Positions 17,215-26,130 of a DNA stretch of 64,000 nucleotides are shown piece by piece (within the stretch, counting starts at the first letter, position 1; each line of letters begins with the position of its first letter). The translations under genes were made by a program, and so were the position numbers. Under the pieces are notes generated by a model. That model had not been told where the DNA came from. It saw only the letters and a program-made list of their open reading frames with translations, and did not search any database. This DNA is from JACVRW01 sp963850205 (GTDB lineage: Bacteria > Actinomycetota > Thermoleophilia > Solirubrobacterales > Thermoleophilaceae). The stretch covers positions 124,001 through 188,000 of the forward strand of contig CAWKKJ010000012.1 in the NCBI GenBank assembly GCA_963850205.1, in the 5' to 3' direction.

Positions 17215-17571
17215 TCAAGCGGCCGGGTCGCTGAAGCCGGTGACCGAGCCAAGGCGACCGTCAGCCGTCACGGTGGCGAAATCGGTGCCTCCTCCCACCA
17301 CGCCGTCGGGGCCGAGGAGCTTCCAGGCGAAGCGGACGCGGTGATTGTGGGCTTCCGGGCCGAAGCTGAGCTCGATCCGGTGCCCGGGGAGCTGGTCCTG
17401 CGCTGTCGCGATCATCGCGTCGATCTCGTCGGGTCCATGGCCCGATCGATGTGGATCCAGGTAGCTCGCATCGTCGGCGAAGGCCTGCGCCACGAGCGTG
17501 CGGCGGCGTTCCGGGTCGCGTTCGTTCCAGGTTGCGATGTAGTCATTGACGGCGGTGGCGATGTCAGTCAT
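17215..17571 (-). CDS. SnoaL/NTF2-like protein
   Basis: 118 residues, with the NTF2-like opening helix (IATAVNDYIATWNERDPERRRTLV), the pocket strand DDASYLDPHRSGHGPDEID and a C-terminal pair of strands (HRVRFAWKLLGPDG and GGTDFATVTADGRLGSVTGF). This matches nuclear transport factor 2-like polyketide-cyclase relatives that often sit beside MmyB-type regulators. It is divergent from the XRE/MmyB regulator, with a perfect 19-bp inverted repeat between them, so repression or activation by that neighbour is likely. It differs in sequence from the NTF2-like protein at 12612, and I see no sign of a recent duplication. Confidence 0.8.
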   Translation of the reverse strand: MTDIATAVNDYIATWNERDPERRRTLVAQAFADDASYLDPHRSGHGPDEIDAMIATAQDQLPGHRIELSFGPEAHNHRVRFAWKLLGPDGVVGGGTDFATVTADGRLGSVTGFSDPAA

Positions 17572-17646
17572 GGGCCTTGCTCCTTGCTGGTTGGATAACC
17601 GAGAGCCTGGCCCACGATGGTCACGGCATCAATTACCTCAGACGTA

Positions 17647-17665
17647 GGTGGCGCAAGGCGCCACC
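17647..17665 (+). promoter_or_regulatory. Perfect inverted repeat, probable XRE operator
   Basis: GGTGGCGC-AAG-GCGCCACC is a perfect 8-3-8 palindrome, 18 bp before the XRE/MmyB start and 76 bp before the divergent NTF2-like start. Its symmetry and place fit the binding site of the adjacent helix-turn-helix protein. Confidence 0.55.
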
Positions 17666-17682
17666 AGCGCTACCGTCGAGCC

Positions 17683-18495
17683 ATGACGGCCAACGCCGCT
17701 CCCGCCACTGTGGGGCCGCTCTTGCGTAACTGGCGTCAGCGGCGGCGGCTGAGTCAGCTCGAGCTGTCGCTCGGCGCCGGTGTGTCCGCTCGACACGTCA
17801 GCTTCGTTGAGACCGGCCGCTCGCGCCCGAGCGCCGAGATGGTGCTCCAGCTCGCGGACCAGCTCGAGGTCCCGCTGCGCGACCGCAACCAACTGCTGCT
17901 CGCAGCCGGCCATGCGCCCGTCTTCGGGCAACACGAGCTTGACGACCCGGAGATGACCCCCGTGCGCGACGCGATAGACGTAATCCTTGAGGGCCACGAG
18001 CCATATCCTGCAGTGGTGGTCGATCGCGCCTGGGAGCGATTGGCCGCAAACCGCGCGGCCGGCCTCCTGATCGAGCGGGTGGCGCCAGACCTGCTCAAAC
18101 CCCCGTTCAACGTGATGCGCGCGAGCCTCCATCCCGACGGCCTGGCGCCCCACATCGCCAACCTCGGCGAGTGGCGAGCGCACCTGCTCAGCCGCCTCCG
18201 CCGGCAGACCTTGCTCACCGGCGATCCAGCGCTCGCGAACCTGCTCGAGGAGGTGAGCGCCTACCCCGGCCCTGGCGGCGACGACCAGAGGGAGGACTCC
18301 GGGCCGCTGGGAGACATTGCGGTCCCGCTGCGCCTTCACACGAGCCTCGGCGAGCTGGCGTTGATCAGCACGATCGCGACGTTCGGCACCGCCGTCGAGG
18401 TAACTGCCAGCGAGCTGTCGATCGAGTCCTTCTTCCCAGCCGACGAGCAGACCGCTTCCGCGCTGCGCGCCTACGTAACACAGCGGCCCGGGTAG
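17683..18495 (+). CDS. XRE-family regulator with MmyB-like ligand domain
   Basis: 270 residues from ATG 17683. The N-terminal helix-turn-helix (about 10-70) contains LRNWRQRRRLSQLELSLGAGVSARHVSFVETGRSRPS, broken here over its helices. After a linker, residues 100-265 match the MmyB-like PAS-type ligand-binding domain: VILEGHEPYPAVVVDRAWERLAANRAA, then FNVMRASLHPDGLAPHIANLGEW, and LRLHTSLGELALISTIATFGT. Such proteins usually sense a lipid or other small ligand and regulate a divergently placed oxidoreductase or NTF2-like gene. The divergent NTF2-like gene at 17571 and the palindrome between them fit that scheme. Confidence 0.85.
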   Translation: MTANAAPATVGPLLRNWRQRRRLSQLELSLGAGVSARHVSFVETGRSRPSAEMVLQLADQLEVPLRDRNQLLLAAGHAPVFGQHELDDPEMTPVRDAIDVILEGHEPYPAVVVDRAWERLAANRAAGLLIERVAPDLLKPPFNVMRASLHPDGLAPHIANLGEWRAHLLSRLRRQTLLTGDPALANLLEEVSAYPGPGGDDQREDSGPLGDIAVPLRLHTSLGELALISTIATFGTAVEVTASELSIESFFPADEQTASALRAYVTQRPG

Positions 18496-18599
18496 GTTGG
18501 ATTGCAGCGCGGCAGTGCTCGAGTCCGTCCTTCCCGAGCTTGACCGGGCCGCGGGAACAGCTTTTCGCGAGCCTCGGTGACGGCAAGGTGCGCGCCAGG

Positions 18600-21533
18600 C
18601 TACGCGGACGAGAACGAGAGTCCCTGGCGGTGCGCCAGCGCGGCCGCTTCGGTGCGCGAACGCACGTCAAGCTTGGCGAGTATTCGCGACACGTGGACGC
18701 TCGCAGTCTTCTCGGCCATGTGGAGCTCGGCCCCGATCTCGCGGTTGGTGGCGCCCCGGGCGACCAAGGCGAGGACCTGCTGCTCGCGTGCGGTGAGGCC
18801 GAAGGGATGCTCCTCGGGTTCCTGAGCAGAATCGCCAGGCTCCTCATCCAGCCGCAGCCGGGCGCGTTGCGCCAGTGATTCAAGCGCGTCGACCAGCCAT
18901 CCGCTGCCCAGGTCGCGGGCTTCTGCGCGCGCGGCCGCGGCGACCTCGCCGGCGCCCGCCCGATCAGCGCGGACCACGAGGGCCTCGGCTTGGCGCAGGC
19001 GGGCGTAGAGCGCCGGGTAGGGCCGGCCCAGCTCCAGCCACGCCCGCGCGGCGGCGTCCCACGCATCCGGGTCCTCGGCGCCTGCGGACCGCGCGTCCTC
19101 CACCCGGGCAGAAGACAGCTCGGCCCGCTCCACCGGGCCCCACCCATGGGCCGCCAGCTCCAACCGCTCGAGCATCGCCGCGCCGCGCTCGCGGGCACGC
19201 CGCACAGCGTCCTCATCGCGGTGATCGCGCGCCCGTTCGGCCGCATCCGCCTCTACTCGCACGCCAACGGCGGCGACCGCCGCGATGCTCGCCAGGTCCT
19301 CCGAGCAGAACTCGATCCGGTCGAGGGTCTCGTCGATGACCGCGCGTGCGGCGTCGAAGGCGCCCCGGCGCCGCTCGAGCTCGGCCCGCATCCACCCGTG
19401 GCGGCCGATGAGCTGGACCTCGGTCGACTCGTACAGGGCGCGGGCAACGACATCGAGCTCTGCTGCTGCCGTATCGAGGTCGCCACGGCCCAGAGCCAGG
19501 AGCGATCGGGTCAGGCGCCAGAACGAGAGCAACGTGCCCGAACCGCGCCGCGCCGCCGACGGAATCGCCGCCTCGGCCTCGCCCCAGCGGCCGCAGTGGT
19601 AGGCGATCTCGGCCAGTTCGAGCGCAATCCAATCGGCATCGCGGGATGCGGGCAGCGCGTTTTCCAGGCCCTGCCGGGCCACCGCCAGCCCTTCCTCGGC
19701 CCGGCCCGTGAGGCTGAGCAGATCGGCCAGATTGGTAAATGCCGTGTTCCGCTCGTGGATCAGGCTCGAGTCGTCCGACGAGCGGGCGAGCGCGTCGCGC
19801 AAGGCGCTGGCGCCCGACTCGAAGTCCCCGATGCCGGCCAGCGCAATCCCGAGCGAGTTGAGGGCGCGGACCTCGATGGCGCGCCCATCCTCGAGTTGCT
19901 GCGCGGCATCGAGCGCGGCTCGCGCCCGCTCGGCGGCATCGGCGTAGCGCGCCTGCAGCATCCGCGCCTTGGCGCCCGCGGCCAGCAGGGCCGCGCGCTC
20001 GGGACTGCTCTGGTCGGCCGGCAGCAGCGCGAGGCCTCGCTCGACGGTGTCGAGCGCTTCGTCCTGGCGATTGAGAAAACCCTGAGCTCGGGCCAGCCGC
20101 TCCAACACCAAAGCCGCGCGCTGCGGATCCCTCTCTTCGTCGACGAGCTCGAGTGCCCGGCGCAACAACGCCTCCTGGCGCACGGACTCCCCGGCGACGT
20201 CGGCCACGTTCGCCGCGCGTACGAGTAGAGAGACCTGATCCACGCCCGCGAGCCGTTCCGCCTCATCGACCCGTTCCCACAGGGCGAGCGCCCGCTCGAG
20301 CAGCGCCAGCGCCTCGCCGTAGGCATTGACGCCCTCGGCCGCGGCGGCCGCTTCGATCGCGGAGGCAAAGGCGGCCGGCTGGTCGCCGGCGGCAAACCAG
20401 TGATGCGCGATCTGCGCGGTCAGGTGCGCACGGCGGGCTTCGTCCTCGGCCCGACCCGTCAGCGCGCCGGCCACCGCCGCGTGCAGCTCGACACGCTCGC
20501 CGGGCAGCAGGTCGTCGTAGACCACCTCGCGCAGCAGCGCATGCCGGAAGCTGAACGTGTCGTCGGCCCTGGCCACGACGATCTGGCTCGCCACCGCCTC
20601 GCGCAGGGCGTCACGCAACGCGGCCGAGCCGACCTCGGTGAGCTCGGCCAGCAGCACATCGTCGGACGGCTGGACTGACAGCCGGCGCAGCAGCTGCTGG
20701 GCAGTGGCCGACAGGCCCTCGACACGCAGCATTAGAGCGTCGCGCAGGGTAGGCGGCAGCGGTCCGCGCCCGTCGCGACCGGCGGCAAGCAGCTCCTCGG
20801 CAAAGAGCGGATTGCCGCCGCTGCGCGCATAGAGGCGCTCGGCGAGCGCGGGATCCGCGCGTTCGCCAAGGATGTCCTCCAGCTGCTCGGCCACCTCGTC
20901 GGGGCCGAGCAGGGGCAACTCGACGATACGTGTGTAACGGTCGCGCCCTACCTCGGCAAGCAACGGTCGCAGGGGGTGGCGGCGGTGCAGCTCGTCCGAG
21001 CGATAGCTCGCGACCACGAGGATGCGCTCGCGGCACAGCGTGCGGGCCAGGAAGGACATAAAGCCGCGGCTGGAGCTGTCGGCCCAGTGCACGTCCTCGA
21101 TCACGAGCAGCAGTGAGTCCTCCTCACTCAACACGTCGAGCAGGGCGAGCAGCGCCTCGAACACGCGCACCTGCGCGACGGGCGCGTCGGCGGCCGGGTC
21201 GCCGACGCCGGGCACGGCTGCTGCCAGCTCGCGCCGATGGCCCGGGTCGAGGGCCGCCAGGGCGGGGTGGTTCGAGCGCACCAGCGGCCTGAGGGCGGCG
21301 ATCAGCGGGGCATAGGGCAGCTCGCTCTGCCGGAGCTCGACGCAGTCTCCCGACAGGACCAGCGAGCCGGACTCGCGGGCCCGGTTTGTCAGCTCGCCGA
21401 TCAGGCGCGTCTTGCCGGCGCCCGACTCACCGGAGACGAAGGCGAGCGACGGCTGGGAGGCGGCGGCGTCATCCAGTGCGGAGCAAAGCTCGGCGAGCTG
21501 CTCGGCCCTTCCGACGAACCGCGTGCTTGTCAC
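18600..21533 (-). CDS. Large ATP-binding LuxR-family (LAL/MalT-like) regulator
   Basis: About 977 residues. The N-terminus TRFVGRAEQLAEL opens an AAA/STAND ATPase domain with Walker A GESGAGKTRL, Walker B LLLVIEDVHWAD and the sensor SYRSDEL. A long helical TPR-like region (about 400-870) follows, rich in Ala/Glu helices such as RALALWERVDEAERLAG. A LuxR helix-turn-helix ends the protein (GLTAREQQVLALVARGATNREIG, then KTASVHVSRILAKLDV). Start GTG 21533 matches the usual N-terminus of this family; the frame is open to GTG 21665, but the added residues are low-complexity. No target genes are obvious. Repeats of ACCCCTTAC upstream may be its own control sites. Confidence 0.85.
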   Translation of the reverse strand: MTSTRFVGRAEQLAELCSALDDAAASQPSLAFVSGESGAGKTRLIGELTNRARESGSLVLSGDCVELRQSELPYAPLIAALRPLVRSNHPALAALDPGHRRELAAAVPGVGDPAADAPVAQVRVFEALLALLDVLSEEDSLLLVIEDVHWADSSSRGFMSFLARTLCRERILVVASYRSDELHRRHPLRPLLAEVGRDRYTRIVELPLLGPDEVAEQLEDILGERADPALAERLYARSGGNPLFAEELLAAGRDGRGPLPPTLRDALMLRVEGLSATAQQLLRRLSVQPSDDVLLAELTEVGSAALRDALREAVASQIVVARADDTFSFRHALLREVVYDDLLPGERVELHAAVAGALTGRAEDEARRAHLTAQIAHHWFAAGDQPAAFASAIEAAAAAEGVNAYGEALALLERALALWERVDEAERLAGVDQVSLLVRAANVADVAGESVRQEALLRRALELVDEERDPQRAALVLERLARAQGFLNRQDEALDTVERGLALLPADQSSPERAALLAAGAKARMLQARYADAAERARAALDAAQQLEDGRAIEVRALNSLGIALAGIGDFESGASALRDALARSSDDSSLIHERNTAFTNLADLLSLTGRAEEGLAVARQGLENALPASRDADWIALELAEIAYHCGRWGEAEAAIPSAARRGSGTLLSFWRLTRSLLALGRGDLDTAAAELDVVARALYESTEVQLIGRHGWMRAELERRRGAFDAARAVIDETLDRIEFCSEDLASIAAVAAVGVRVEADAAERARDHRDEDAVRRARERGAAMLERLELAAHGWGPVERAELSSARVEDARSAGAEDPDAWDAAARAWLELGRPYPALYARLRQAEALVVRADRAGAGEVAAAARAEARDLGSGWLVDALESLAQRARLRLDEEPGDSAQEPEEHPFGLTAREQQVLALVARGATNREIGAELHMAEKTASVHVSRILAKLDVRSRTEAAALAHRQGLSFSSA

Positions 21534-21639
21534 CCGCGCGGCGATGGTCTGCCAATCCTCCCATCCGCCGTGAGGCGGCGCGGGCAACGAGCTCGTCCTG
21601 TCTTGCGTTGCCGAGGATGTAGTGAAGCCGGGGGTCCAT
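21469..21639 (-). CDS. Possible 56-residue protein overlapping the LAL gene start
   Basis: This frame begins with ATG 21639, 8 nt after AGAGG, a better ribosome site than that of the LAL gene. It reads MDPRLHYILGNARQDELVARAASRR, broken only by this description, followed by a basic tail, and ends 64 nt inside the LAL gene in another frame. The opening MDP-LHY-L---R--EL resembles short helical leader-like proteins seen in actinobacteria. It could be a real small protein or a leader that couples translation to the regulator. It is too short to judge by codon use. Confidence 0.35.
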   Translation of the reverse strand: MDPRLHYILGNARQDELVARAASRRMGGLADHRRAGDKHAVRRKGRAARRALLRTG

Positions 21640-21688
21640 GGTGAGTCCTCTCTGACCGGTGACACCGAAGGAGTGTCGACCTGAGGCG

Positions 21689-21760
21689 ACCCACTTACAT
21701 CGGGCGTTCGCAGCGAGCTGGGCGGCCGAACCCCTTACGCCGAGGCGGAGTACCCCTTAC
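21689..21760 (-). promoter_or_regulatory. Direct repeats upstream of the LAL regulator
   Basis: The 345-bp gap between the small frame at 21639 and the gene at 21985 holds ACCCCTTAC twice, at 21730-21738 and 21752-21760, 22 bp apart (two helical turns). A looser copy, ACCCACTTAC, lies at 21689-21698. On the minus strand they read GTAAGGGGT towards the LAL gene. Nothing else is apparent in this gap. Confidence 0.35.
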
Positions 21761-21984
21761 TTGCCGGCGAGTGGGCACAACGTTTCGTCGTTCGCGAGGG
21801 CGGAACCTTGCGTTGAGGACCGGCGCTTGGGGCTGGTGAACTGCGGAACCGCGCGTGGGTTTTCGATGTTCCTGAGCCTGGGTCTCCGCGCATGCGCGCT
21901 GCAAGCAGGCCGTCAGCGAAACACGTACTGACATGCGGGAGCTCGTCGAGCAGGATCGTGCCCCCGGACGACGAAGACCGGACG

Positions 21985-22230
21985 ATGGCTCAGACCGATC
22001 AGGCTTGGGATTGGGGCGTCGAACTGCGCGACGAAGAGCGCTCCGAGCTCGACCTCCTGCGTAGAACCGTCGCGCAGCTGCGCACGGAACTCGATCAGGC
22101 GCAGGAGTCCCTGAGGAGCTGTAGACAGCGCCAGCAGGACGCAAGGCAGGCACTCAGGCAGCTCGACGAAGCCAGACTGTGGCGCCGCCGCCGCGTTCGA
22201 ACGGCGCTGCGAGAACGTCAGCTGCTGTAA
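21985..22230 (+). CDS. Small coiled-coil protein
   Basis: 81 residues from ATG 21985, which follows a purine-rich stretch (CGAAGACCGGACG). From about residue 17 almost the whole protein has a heptad pattern of Leu with Glu, Arg and Gln (LDLLRRTVAQLRTELDQAQE), so it should form a coiled-coil dimer. The basic end LWRRRRVRTALRERQLL might bind nucleic acid or membrane. I do not recognise a family. It lies directly before the first tRNA-Met-derived repeat, so it may be the last chromosomal gene before the 3.9-kb inserted segment. Confidence 0.45.
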   Translation: MAQTDQAWDWGVELRDEERSELDLLRRTVAQLRTELDQAQESLRSCRQRQQDARQALRQLDEARLWRRRRVRTALRERQLL

Positions 22231-22258
22231 GTCGCAATGGCAGCGACCGGCGGGGCGG

Positions 22259-22301
22259 ACTCATAATCCGTCAGTCGGAGGTTCGAATCCTCCCCGGCCC
22301 A
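22259..22301 (+). repeat. 43-bp direct repeat (tRNA-Met 3' part), left att-like site
   Basis: Identical over 43 bp to 26131-26173. It carries the anticodon loop CTCATAA (CAT anticodon), the variable loop, the T-arm (GGAGGTTCGAATCCTCC) and the acceptor 3' strand CCGGCCCA of a methionine tRNA. No D-arm or 5' acceptor strand is found upstream, so this is not a working tRNA gene. The anticodon stem CGGA/TCCG is complete in this copy only. This is the classic footprint of tyrosine-recombinase integration into a tRNA 3' end. Confidence 0.75.
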
Positions 22302-22350
22302 CATAAAAGACCTGGAAAACGGCACCGTCTGAGCACGACGCGCCAACACG

Positions 22351-22461
22351 ATGGCGTCGCAACCTCCACGCTATTACGACGTGGTCGGTCTGCTCGACCG
22401 GATCGTGCACGGGCCAGACTTCGCGAAGGAGCGAGCGCGGCGCGCTCTCAAGGACGAATAA
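22351..22461 (+). CDS. Possible 36-residue protein inside the inserted segment
   Basis: ATG 22351 opens a 36-residue frame ending in TAA: MASQPPRYYDVVGLLDRIVH, then GPDFAKERARRALKDE. The amphipathic composition is plausible for a small helical protein, but no strong ribosome site precedes it and no family is recognised. It lies between the left 43-bp repeat and the giant secreted protein. Apart from this frame, the 276 bp before 22578 hold only presumed promoter sequence. Confidence 0.35.
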   Translation: MASQPPRYYDVVGLLDRIVHGPDFAKERARRALKDE

Positions 22462-22577
22462 CAGGACGCCGCAGCATCAGCGCGCGATCCGCGCTTCGTG
22501 AACTGTGGCTTCCGCGTGACCGTTTCAGGCGGTCAGATCTATATCAAAGCCCCTAGTAGTCGAGGTATGCTCGGGCC

Positions 22578-25500
22578 ATGATCGAGGCCTCGGGGAGGAG
22601 GGGGTTTAGGACCATTTTCGCGGCTGCCCTTCTGGCGGCGCTCGTGGTTGGCGGCGCGATCGCGGTTGCGCAGGCCCAGAAGGCCTCGCCGGCGCAGAAC
22701 AGGACGACGCCCATCACGGGGCGGATGCTCGCCACTCCGCGAGCTGACGCGTTCATCACCAGCGGTCGCGTGCGGGTGGTCATCCGGGTGCCCCGGGGGA
22801 CCGCCCGCCTTACGGTGCGGCTGGGCAGGCGCGACGTCACCGGGCGGTTTCGCCGCGCGCGGGGAGGGCGCCGCGTCGCTCGCCTGACGCGTCGCCACGG
22901 CCTGCGCAGGGGTACGAACCAGATCTTCGTGCGCGCCGAGCGGCACGGCCGCCGGCCGCTGGTGCAGGCGCGCACCTTCTTCGCCGTCCGTCGCCAGGCC
23001 GGGCTGCTGCGCGTTCGCGTCCGTCCCGGGCCAGTGACGTCGCTCCGCCTGCGCGTGGCGGGGCGGTTCCGGCTCACCCTCGGCCACTTCGGCCAGCCGG
23101 GCGCCGTCGAGCGGAGGCTGCGCGAGCTCCGCCGCCGGCGGATCGTCCGCGTCCGGCTCAACGGCAAGATCGTCACGGGCGCGACCGCCAGGTCACAGCC
23201 CACCCTCTGGACCGGCTCGCTATCGGCCAGCTACGGGCTCCGCTACGGGGTAAACCGGCTGCGGGTCCTGGTCGCCGAGCCCGGCAGGGGCCGCTTCGCG
23301 GTCGTGCGACGCAGCTTCAGGATCCGGCGGACGAAGCACCTGGCGGCGGCGGGACGCGACCGCAGGGTGCGCCCCGGCCGGCACGTCCGCCTCGACGCCC
23401 GCCGCTCGCGCGCGGCCCGCGGCGGGCGCCTCCGCTACCGCTGGCGGCTGATCGTCAAGCCGCGCGGCTCGCGCGCCAGGCTGCGCCGGTCGCGCGCCAG
23501 GAGGCCGCTGGTCGTCCCGGATCGTCCGGGCCGCTACGTCGTGCGCCTGACAGGACGGAGAGGCAGCCCGCGCCGGACGAGCTCGGACAGGGTCACCCTC
23601 CAGACGGCGCCGAGCTCGCTGCTGGTGCCCTTCCAGGGCCTGACCCAGAAGAACGGCGCCAACGGCATCCAGGTCGGCGGCACCTTCTACCCGAACACGA
23701 GCCCGGGCGGGAAGGAGATGCAGTGGCTCACGCTCGACCGAAACACCCTGGTCCCGCAGGGCCCGAACGCGAACAACTACCTCGACGGCTCGGGCGACGG
23801 AGCCCACGGCATCGACGCGCTCGCCTCCGCGCTGTCCACGAGCGGCCTCAACCAGCTCATGATCCTCTCCCATCCCCAGGCCGGCCAGCCGGCAGTCGAC
23901 TCGGACCAGTACGACGCTTTCAACCGCGCGATGCAGGTGCTCGGCGTCGGCTCGATCGACCCGAACCTGCTCAGCGCGACGGGCGAGAAGCTCGTCATCG
24001 CCGGTGTGCCGACCGGCGGCGGGGGGAGCGGCTGGTACACGCACGGCGGCTCCGACACCGGCCTCAAGGGCTCGCTGATCCCCGACGCGAGCGAGCGCTT
24101 CCGGTTCGTGTCGGAGCGACCGGAGTTCAACACCTCGGCGAGCTCGACGGCGAGCTCGAACACCATGACCGTGCGCGGCCAGAACGTCACCGACACGCTT
24201 CTGCCCGACACCGAGGGCGGCTTCCAGGTCACGCTCATCAACCCGATCGACTTCACCGTTCTCACGAGCCAGGTCTTCCGGACCTACGGAGTCGGGGACG
24301 GTAACGCCGCGAACGCCGCGCCCGGGCTGCAGGCGATGGCCAAGTTCCTCAACGACGCCAAGTTCCCCTGGACCATCGCCGTGCAGAGCATCGGCCACGT
24401 CCAGAACCCCGGTCTCGACTTCAACGGGCAGCCGGAGGCGAGCGATGCCTGGCTGGAGGTGGCGACGGCGATCTCGCAGTTCGGCGCCAACCCGCACACC
24501 TTCGCGACGGCGAACGGCTCGTATGCGTTCCTCGGCGGGGGACAGATCGACCGCGCCGAGAGCGTCGACTCGAGCTCTCAGGTCCTGCTCGATCCGACCA
24601 CGAAGACGTACGAGAAGGGCAAGCTGAGCGGGCGGGCGACGATGCGCCCCGATGGCAACTTCAAGCCGGTCGCCTCAGACCCGACGGGTGTCTTCGGCTC
24701 CAAGCGCAGCGGCTCGGGAACCGACGCGCTCCCCGCGAGCCTCTACGACATCGCGTTCGCGCCCTCGAAGCCCTTCCCATACACCGCCGCCGCCGGGGAC
24801 CCCGACGCCGGCGCATACGCCAAGGCGCTCGCCGACATCTCGAACTACGTCGAGCCCCTGCGGCCCTACGCGCCCAGTCCGCGTCACGCGTACGCCAACG
24901 ACGCCGCCGTCACGGCGATCGACTGGCCGGACGCCAAGACGGACCTGTCGGTGATGCCCTATCCAGGGGACGGCTACGCGTGCACGAACGATCCGGGGCG
25001 CATCATCAAAAATCCGGGCTATACCCGGGAACAGTTCTGCGCCCTCAGCGAGCAGCTCCAGACGGAGTGGGACTGGATCGACGAGGTCAAGACCCTGTTC
25101 TCGAACTACGAGTCCGTGTTCAACCGCAGCGCGGCGGGGCAGTGGGGGGACCTGCAGTCGATCGGCACGACGATCCTCAACAAGCTCCCGGTCCCGGACC
25201 AGACCGACCAGATCGTGTGGGACGTCGCCGAGGCCCTCGGCGAGTTCGCCTCCGCGGTCACGGTGTTCGGTCCTGCGGGGCCGATTTTCGCTTTCGAGTC
25301 GCTCGTCGCCGCCTACCAGCTCACCGAGGGCCTGACGAGCGGGAACGGATCGCCCGTCGGCGACGAGATCAGGGCGGAGGTCGCCAATCTGGCGGCGAAG
25401 GTCGAGACCCGCATGTTCGACGCCGCGAACACGCTCGACCGCATGCGCGACGTGATCGTCTCCGATTTCGCCCGGCTGAGCACGCTCGGACCGGTGGCGG

Positions 25501-25955
25501 ACGGCCCCCATTACGCCGTCAACATCGGGCAGATGGCGAACAGCCTCCGCGGCGGGGCCAGCGCCGGCTTCAGCTCGGCGCTGGTGCCGATCGCCTACGG
25601 CGTCTACTACCTGTATCCGACCTCGTTCAACGAGCAGCCGACCACGGACAACTGCTTCTACGTCGCCCGCGGCTTCCGCTTCCGCGGGGCGCCCGCGAGC
25701 GCCCAGATGCAGTGGGCGGCGCCCTACCCGCAGCAGAGCGACTACCAGGCCGACCCCAATCGGTGGGTGCTCGGCCTGCACGAGATTCCGATCGACCCGC
25801 AGAACGCTCCCGCCTACCCGGACCCCACCCTGACGAACGCGATGTTCAGCCCGCCGAACCAGAACGGCTACGGGATGCAGCTGCCGCGGTTCATCTGGGA
25901 GCAGTACACGAACCCGAACGCGCCGACGGACGACCGCTACTGCTTCGAGGGCTAG
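22578..25955 (+). CDS. Giant secreted protein: Arg-rich, ILEI-like and helical domains
   Basis: 1125 residues, exported by a signal peptide (about 10-33; TIFAAALLAALVVGGAIAVAQA). Residues 45-345 are strikingly Arg-rich but form Ig-like strands (RLTVRLGRRDVTGRFRRA). Around 380-470 and 545-650 are two regions that resemble the ILEI/PANDER fold: MQWLTLDRNTL with LMILSHP, and GGFQVTLINP with FRTYG, then MAKFLNDAKFPWTIAVQSIG. A helical module follows (about 835-980), with a long uncharged segment at about 885-915 (FASAVTVFGPAGPIFAFESL) between coiled-coil-like helices. The C-terminal 140 residues are rich in Pro, Tyr and Asn. The helical module has a counterpart in the protein at 30607. Function unknown. 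The gene lies between two att-like repeats. Confidence 0.7.
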   Translation: MIEASGRRGFRTIFAAALLAALVVGGAIAVAQAQKASPAQNRTTPITGRMLATPRADAFITSGRVRVVIRVPRGTARLTVRLGRRDVTGRFRRARGGRRVARLTRRHGLRRGTNQIFVRAERHGRRPLVQARTFFAVRRQAGLLRVRVRPGPVTSLRLRVAGRFRLTLGHFGQPGAVERRLRELRRRRIVRVRLNGKIVTGATARSQPTLWTGSLSASYGLRYGVNRLRVLVAEPGRGRFAVVRRSFRIRRTKHLAAAGRDRRVRPGRHVRLDARRSRAARGGRLRYRWRLIVKPRGSRARLRRSRARRPLVVPDRPGRYVVRLTGRRGSPRRTSSDRVTLQTAPSSLLVPFQGLTQKNGANGIQVGGTFYPNTSPGGKEMQWLTLDRNTLVPQGPNANNYLDGSGDGAHGIDALASALSTSGLNQLMILSHPQAGQPAVDSDQYDAFNRAMQVLGVGSIDPNLLSATGEKLVIAGVPTGGGGSGWYTHGGSDTGLKGSLIPDASERFRFVSERPEFNTSASSTASSNTMTVRGQNVTDTLLPDTEGGFQVTLINPIDFTVLTSQVFRTYGVGDGNAANAAPGLQAMAKFLNDAKFPWTIAVQSIGHVQNPGLDFNGQPEASDAWLEVATAISQFGANPHTFATANGSYAFLGGGQIDRAESVDSSSQVLLDPTTKTYEKGKLSGRATMRPDGNFKPVASDPTGVFGSKRSGSGTDALPASLYDIAFAPSKPFPYTAAAGDPDAGAYAKALADISNYVEPLRPYAPSPRHAYANDAAVTAIDWPDAKTDLSVMPYPGDGYACTNDPGRIIKNPGYTREQFCALSEQLQTEWDWIDEVKTLFSNYESVFNRSAAGQWGDLQSIGTTILNKLPVPDQTDQIVWDVAEALGEFASAVTVFGPAGPIFAFESLVAAYQLTEGLTSGNGSPVGDEIRAEVANLAAKVETRMFDAANTLDRMRDVIVSDFARLSTLGPVADGPHYAVNIGQMANSLRGGASAGFSSALVPIAYGVYYLYPTSFNEQPTTDNCFYVARGFRFRGAPASAQMQWAAPYPQQSDYQADPNRWVLGLHEIPIDPQNAPAYPDPTLTNAMFSPPNQNGYGMQLPRFIWEQYTNPNAPTDDRYCFEG

Positions 25956-26130
25956 ATCACTGATTCCTATTTCCGGCTCAGTGGTCGTAGCACAAGCTGC
26001 GAGGGGAGGTTCGGTGCTTGGAAACCGTGTCCCGAACCGTGTCTCCAACTCGGCAGATCTGTCCCTAGCGAATCTGAGGCAACTCCGCTTACCTGAGCCG
26101 ATCTGACCCAAGACGAGCCCCTCCAGGGCC

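Noticed and set aside
22259..22301. Functional tRNA-Met gene at 22.2 or 26.1 kb
   Set aside because: Only the anticodon loop to acceptor 3' strand is present. No D-arm or 5' acceptor strand could be found upstream of either copy.
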